A stretch of 7,563 nucleotides of DNA from an uncultured Clostridia bacterium (lineage in GTDB: Bacteria > Bacillota > Clostridia > Oscillospirales > Oscillospiraceae): contig CAMVOG010000113.1 of assembly GCA_947169005.1 (NCBI GenBank), positions 1-7,563 on the forward strand, read 5' to 3'. The notes under the pieces are model-generated. The model was not told the DNA's origin. It saw only the letters and a list, made by a program, of their open reading frames with translations, and ran no database searches. Below, in pieces: positions 5,865 through 7,563 of the stretch (positions within the stretch are counted from its first letter, which is position 1; each line of letters begins with the position of its first letter). The translations under genes were made by a program, and so were the position numbers.

Positions 5865-6116
5865 ATGATCGACGAGAAACTGCTTGAAAAAGACTATAGG
5901 GAAAGGCTGGAGGAAAACCTGATTGCTTTTCTTGCTGAACAGAATGCCCTTACGTATGAGGAGGCAATGGAACTCTATTACGGCAGCCGCCTTGCGGATA
6001 AAATTGGTGAAGGGCGGTTTGGCGTACAGTATTTAGATATTAAAGTGCTGGCGGAGCTTTTGAAAGAAACAGAACCGGAATTGTTTGCCGGTGGGGAGAA
6101 AGGAACTATGCCATGA
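5865..6116 (+). CDS. Small acidic protein of the DUF3791/DUF3990 cassette, function unknown
   Basis: 83 residues, acidic and predicted helical, with the core ALTYEEAMELYYGSRLADKI (29-48) followed by GVQYLDIKVLAELLKE. I recall similar small proteins (a helix, then YxS-L-x-K/E, then a tyrosine plus a hydrophobic helix) next to DUF3990 genes, usually unnamed; this is from memory and untested. The start is ATG 5865, 1 nt after the DUF3990-like stop, with GAGGTG 4 nt upstream; a longer in-frame start at 5781 inside the preceding gene is rejected because the added residues have no coding character. Its stop overlaps the serine hydrolase start by ATGA (6113-6116). It may be a second antitoxin, a chaperone or a regulator of the cassette. 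Confidence 0.75.
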   Translation: MIDEKLLEKDYRERLEENLIAFLAEQNALTYEEAMELYYGSRLADKIGEGRFGVQYLDIKVLAELLKETEPELFAGGEKGTMP

Positions 6117-6988
6117 CCATTGACCTTGCTCCCTTTGTGGAGCGGATGCGCCCCAAGGGGCTATTGAGCGTGATCGTCGAGCGGGACGGGGAGCGGGAGC
6201 AGTTTTTCTCCGAGCCGGATATCCGCCGCAACCTCTATTCCGCCAGCAAAAGCTATACCTCCGTGGCCGTGGGTATCGCGGTGGGGGAGGGGCTGCTGTC
6301 CCTGGACGAGAAGCTGACGGAGGCCTTTCGGGGCCGTCTGCCCGCAAAGCCGGATGATAACCTGCAAAAGGCCACGGTGCGGGACCTTCTGACCATGTGC
6401 CTGGGGCAGAAGGAAGCCTGTCTCATGGGCGCGGACCGGGGGAGCATCCCCACGGAGGATTGGGCCCGTTACGCCCTGTCCAGGCCCTTTGACTGCGCCC
6501 CGGGAGAGAAATTCGTTTACAACAACGCGGGCCCCTACCTGGCGGGCCTTCTGGTGCAGGAGCGGGCGGGGGAGGATCTGATCGCCTATCTGACGCCCCG
6601 TTTCTTCAAGCCCCTGGGCATCCGCCGCACGGTCTGGGAGGTGGACCCCCTGGGCAATACCTTCGGCGCGGGCGGCCTCTTCCTCAGCCACGGGGAATTC
6701 CACAAGCTGGGGCAGCTCTGGCTGAACGGGGGCCGCTGGGAGGGTCGGCAGCTGCTGGACCCAGCCTGGGTCCGGGAAAGCAGCCGCAAGCAGGTGGAAA
6801 ACGGACTGGACGGTTACGGCTACCTCATCTGGCGGGGCCGGGGCGATTCCTATATGGCCCAAGGTAAATACTGCCAGATCTGCGCCGTCTACCCGGAAAA
6901 AAACGCCGTGATCTCCGTTATGGCCGAGTGCCGGGACGAGATGGAAATGCACCGGGCCCTCTACAAAGAGCTGGTCCCCCAGCTGTGA
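6113..6988 (+). CDS. Beta-lactamase-family serine hydrolase (class C/PBP-like fold)
   Basis: 291 residues. The catalytic SxxK motif is Ser43-Ala-Ser-Lys46 in LYSASKSYTS, and the YxN motif is Tyr136-Asn-Asn138 in KFVYNNAGPYL. GDSYMAQGKYCQICAVYPEKNAVI near the C-terminus matches the third active-site strand of the beta-lactamase/esterase family, although the usual small-residue triad is degenerate. There is no signal peptide or membrane anchor, so a cytoplasmic esterase or amidase is more likely than a cell-wall enzyme or an antibiotic resistance determinant. The ATG at 6113 overlaps the previous stop and has AGGA 8 nt upstream. GC content returns to backbone level exactly here. It is the last gene before the terminator at 7014-7050. 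Confidence 0.9.
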   Translation: MTIDLAPFVERMRPKGLLSVIVERDGEREQFFSEPDIRRNLYSASKSYTSVAVGIAVGEGLLSLDEKLTEAFRGRLPAKPDDNLQKATVRDLLTMCLGQKEACLMGADRGSIPTEDWARYALSRPFDCAPGEKFVYNNAGPYLAGLLVQERAGEDLIAYLTPRFFKPLGIRRTVWEVDPLGNTFGAGGLFLSHGEFHKLGQLWLNGGRWEGRQLLDPAWVRESSRKQVENGLDGYGYLIWRGRGDSYMAQGKYCQICAVYPEKNAVISVMAECRDEMEMHRALYKELVPQL

Positions 6989-7013
6989 GAGGAGAGAGTT
7001 GTCTTAGCCTTTG

Positions 7014-7050
7014 AAAGCTCAGCGCCTTATGGTGTTGGGCTTTTCTTTTC
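7014..7050 (+). terminator. Intrinsic terminator of the reductase-to-hydrolase operon
   Basis: AGCTCAGCGCC (7016-7026) pairs with GGTGTTGGGCT (7031-7041) across the loop TTAT, giving an 11-bp stem with three G-U wobbles. Flanking AA/TT can extend it, and TTTTCTTTTC follows. It lies 25 nt after the serine hydrolase stop and separates the operon from tsaE. Confidence 0.85.
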
Positions 7051-7099
7051 TCCGGCCTGCGCAATAATACTTTTCACCGTTCCGCTTTTCATTTTATAG

Positions 7100-7128
7100 T
7101 TGCCTAATAAAGAGAAAAATGGTAAAAT
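7100..7128 (+). promoter_or_regulatory. Probable promoter for tsaE
   Basis: TTGCCT (7100-7105), a 17-nt spacer and TAAAAT (7123-7128) form a good sigma-A-type promoter in an AT-rich stretch directly after the terminator. An overlapping weaker alternative is TTTCAC (7072-7077), 17 nt, TATAGT (7095-7100). Either would start transcription ahead of the tsaE leader. Confidence 0.65.
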
Positions 7129-7144
7129 AAAAAATTGGAAGTAT

Positions 7145-7161
7145 CTGCCCGCTGTGGGCAG
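7145..7161 (+). other. Hairpin in the tsaE leader
   Basis: CTGCCC (7145-7150) pairs with GGGCAG (7156-7161) over a 5-nt loop. It stands just before the purine-rich AAGGAGAGGGG (from 7163) and about 20 nt before ATG 7182. There is no U-tract, so it is not a terminator. It may protect the 5' end or affect initiation; it could be coincidental. Confidence 0.4.
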
Positions 7162-7181
7162 TAAGGAGAGGGGCGCAAGGA

Positions 7182-7563
7182 ATGGAGCGACTCAGTCACA
7201 GCCCGGAGGAGACCGAACGCGTGGGCGCGGAGCTGGCGGCGACGCTGGCCCCCGGCGCGGTCCTGGCCCTGTTCGGGGACCTGGGAGCGGGGAAGACTGC
7301 CTTTGTCCGGGGCCTGGCCCGGGGCCTGGGCATCGACTTTCCCGTGTCGAGCCCTACCTTTAATATCGTCAACGAATACCCCGGCCCCGTGCCCCTGTTC
7401 CACTTTGACCTCTATCGTCTTTCGGGCGCTGAGGAGCTTTACGACCTGGGCTGGGAGGAATACCTGGACCGGGGAGGCGTCGTGGCCGTGGAGTGGAGCG
7501 AGCGGGCCCCGGAGGCCTTTCCCGCCGGTACCCTGCGCGTCCCCCTGGAGAAGACGGGTGAGC
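7182..7563 (+). CDS. tsaE: TsaE, tRNA t6A37 biosynthesis ATPase, partial (3' end cut)
   Basis: 127 codons are visible before the window ends. The protein has Walker A GDLGAGKT (residues 32-39), then SSPTFNIVNEY (56-66), the Walker B-like HFDLYRL (Asp76) and VAVEWSER (101-108), all hallmarks of TsaE/YjeE. TsaE drives turnover of the TsaB-TsaD complex that adds threonylcarbamoyl to A37 of ANN-decoding tRNAs in the cytoplasm. The start is ATG 7182, which gives the usual short N-terminus (LSHSPEETERVGAELA) before the P-loop. The purine-rich AAGGAGAGGGG upstream ends near a normal distance for a ribosome site, with a second AAGG directly before the ATG. It has its own promoter after a terminator. 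In related bacteria tsaB and tsaD often follow, but they are outside the window. Confidence 0.95.
   Translation, partial: MERLSHSPEETERVGAELAATLAPGAVLALFGDLGAGKTAFVRGLARGLGIDFPVSSPTFNIVNEYPGPVPLFHFDLYRLSGAEELYDLGWEEYLDRGGVVAVEWSERAPEAFPAGTLRVPLEKTGE

Larger units (their letters stand above)
4488..6112. other. Low-GC block inside a GC-rich operon, probable acquired cassette
   Basis: Four consecutive genes use AT-richer codons than everything around them. By hand count the 60 bases at 5281-5340 are 37% G+C, against 65% at 6601-6660. The shift begins at or near the start of the second HAD gene and ends at the start of the serine hydrolase. No transposase, integrase, tRNA or flanking repeat is visible, so the acquisition route is unknown; homologous replacement or an old insertion are possible. 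Confidence 0.6.

Noticed and set aside
4488..6112. Insertion sequence or prophage fragment
   Set aside because: There is no transposase, integrase or phage gene, and no terminal inverted repeats or target duplications are visible at the composition boundaries.
6161..6952. Minus-strand open frame opposite the serine hydrolase
   Set aside because: It is a shadow of a gene with SxxK and YxN motifs, with no recognisable domain or start signal.
6113..6988. Beta-lactam resistance gene
   Set aside because: There is no signal peptide, the third catalytic motif is degenerate, and the context is metabolic; a cytoplasmic esterase-like role is more likely.

Overview
The window looks like a chromosomal segment from a GC-rich, anaerobic, gut-type clostridium (Oscillospiraceae-like Bacillota). 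This is an inference from strong AGGAGG-type ribosome sites, sigma-A-type promoters, a ferredoxin-domain aldo/keto reductase and a nitrogenase-like gene pair of the kind found in strict anaerobes. No rRNA or other taxonomic marker is present.

Left part, minus strand (1-1871): a nitrogenase-like unit. A NifH-like ATPase (897-1814) has its own promoter and ribosome site. It is followed by a NifD/NifE-like component 1 protein that runs off the left edge. The component 1 frame is open from 1044 down to 1 and keeps the cysteine pattern of P-cluster ligands. It has no start codon ahead of its first conserved cysteine motif. The frame lies exactly -1 relative to the NifH frame, so the two may be one protein joined by a frameshift (programmed, mutational or a sequencing error).

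Middle, plus strand (1936-7050): a divergent promoter drives eight tightly packed genes ending at a clear intrinsic terminator. The order is: aldo/keto reductase with two 4Fe-4S motifs; a heptanucleotide tandem repeat; HAD phosphatase; Nudix hydrolase; second HAD hydrolase; a DUF3791-like small protein; a DUF3990-like ADP-ribosyltransferase-fold protein; another small acidic protein; and a beta-lactamase-family serine hydrolase. Genes 4488-6112 are clearly less GC-rich than their neighbours. The last three of them form an overlapping or near-overlapping cassette that looks like a toxin-antitoxin-type module captured inside a housekeeping operon. The HAD, Nudix and reductase genes read as metabolite repair or salvage functions.

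Right end (7051-7563): a new promoter, a leader hairpin and the start of tsaE (tRNA t6A synthesis ATPase), cut by the window edge.

The most interesting items are the NifH/component 1 frame junction, the low-GC DUF3791/DUF3990 cassette, the divergent regulatory region with a palindrome over the -35 box, and the heptamer repeat abutting a ribosome binding site.
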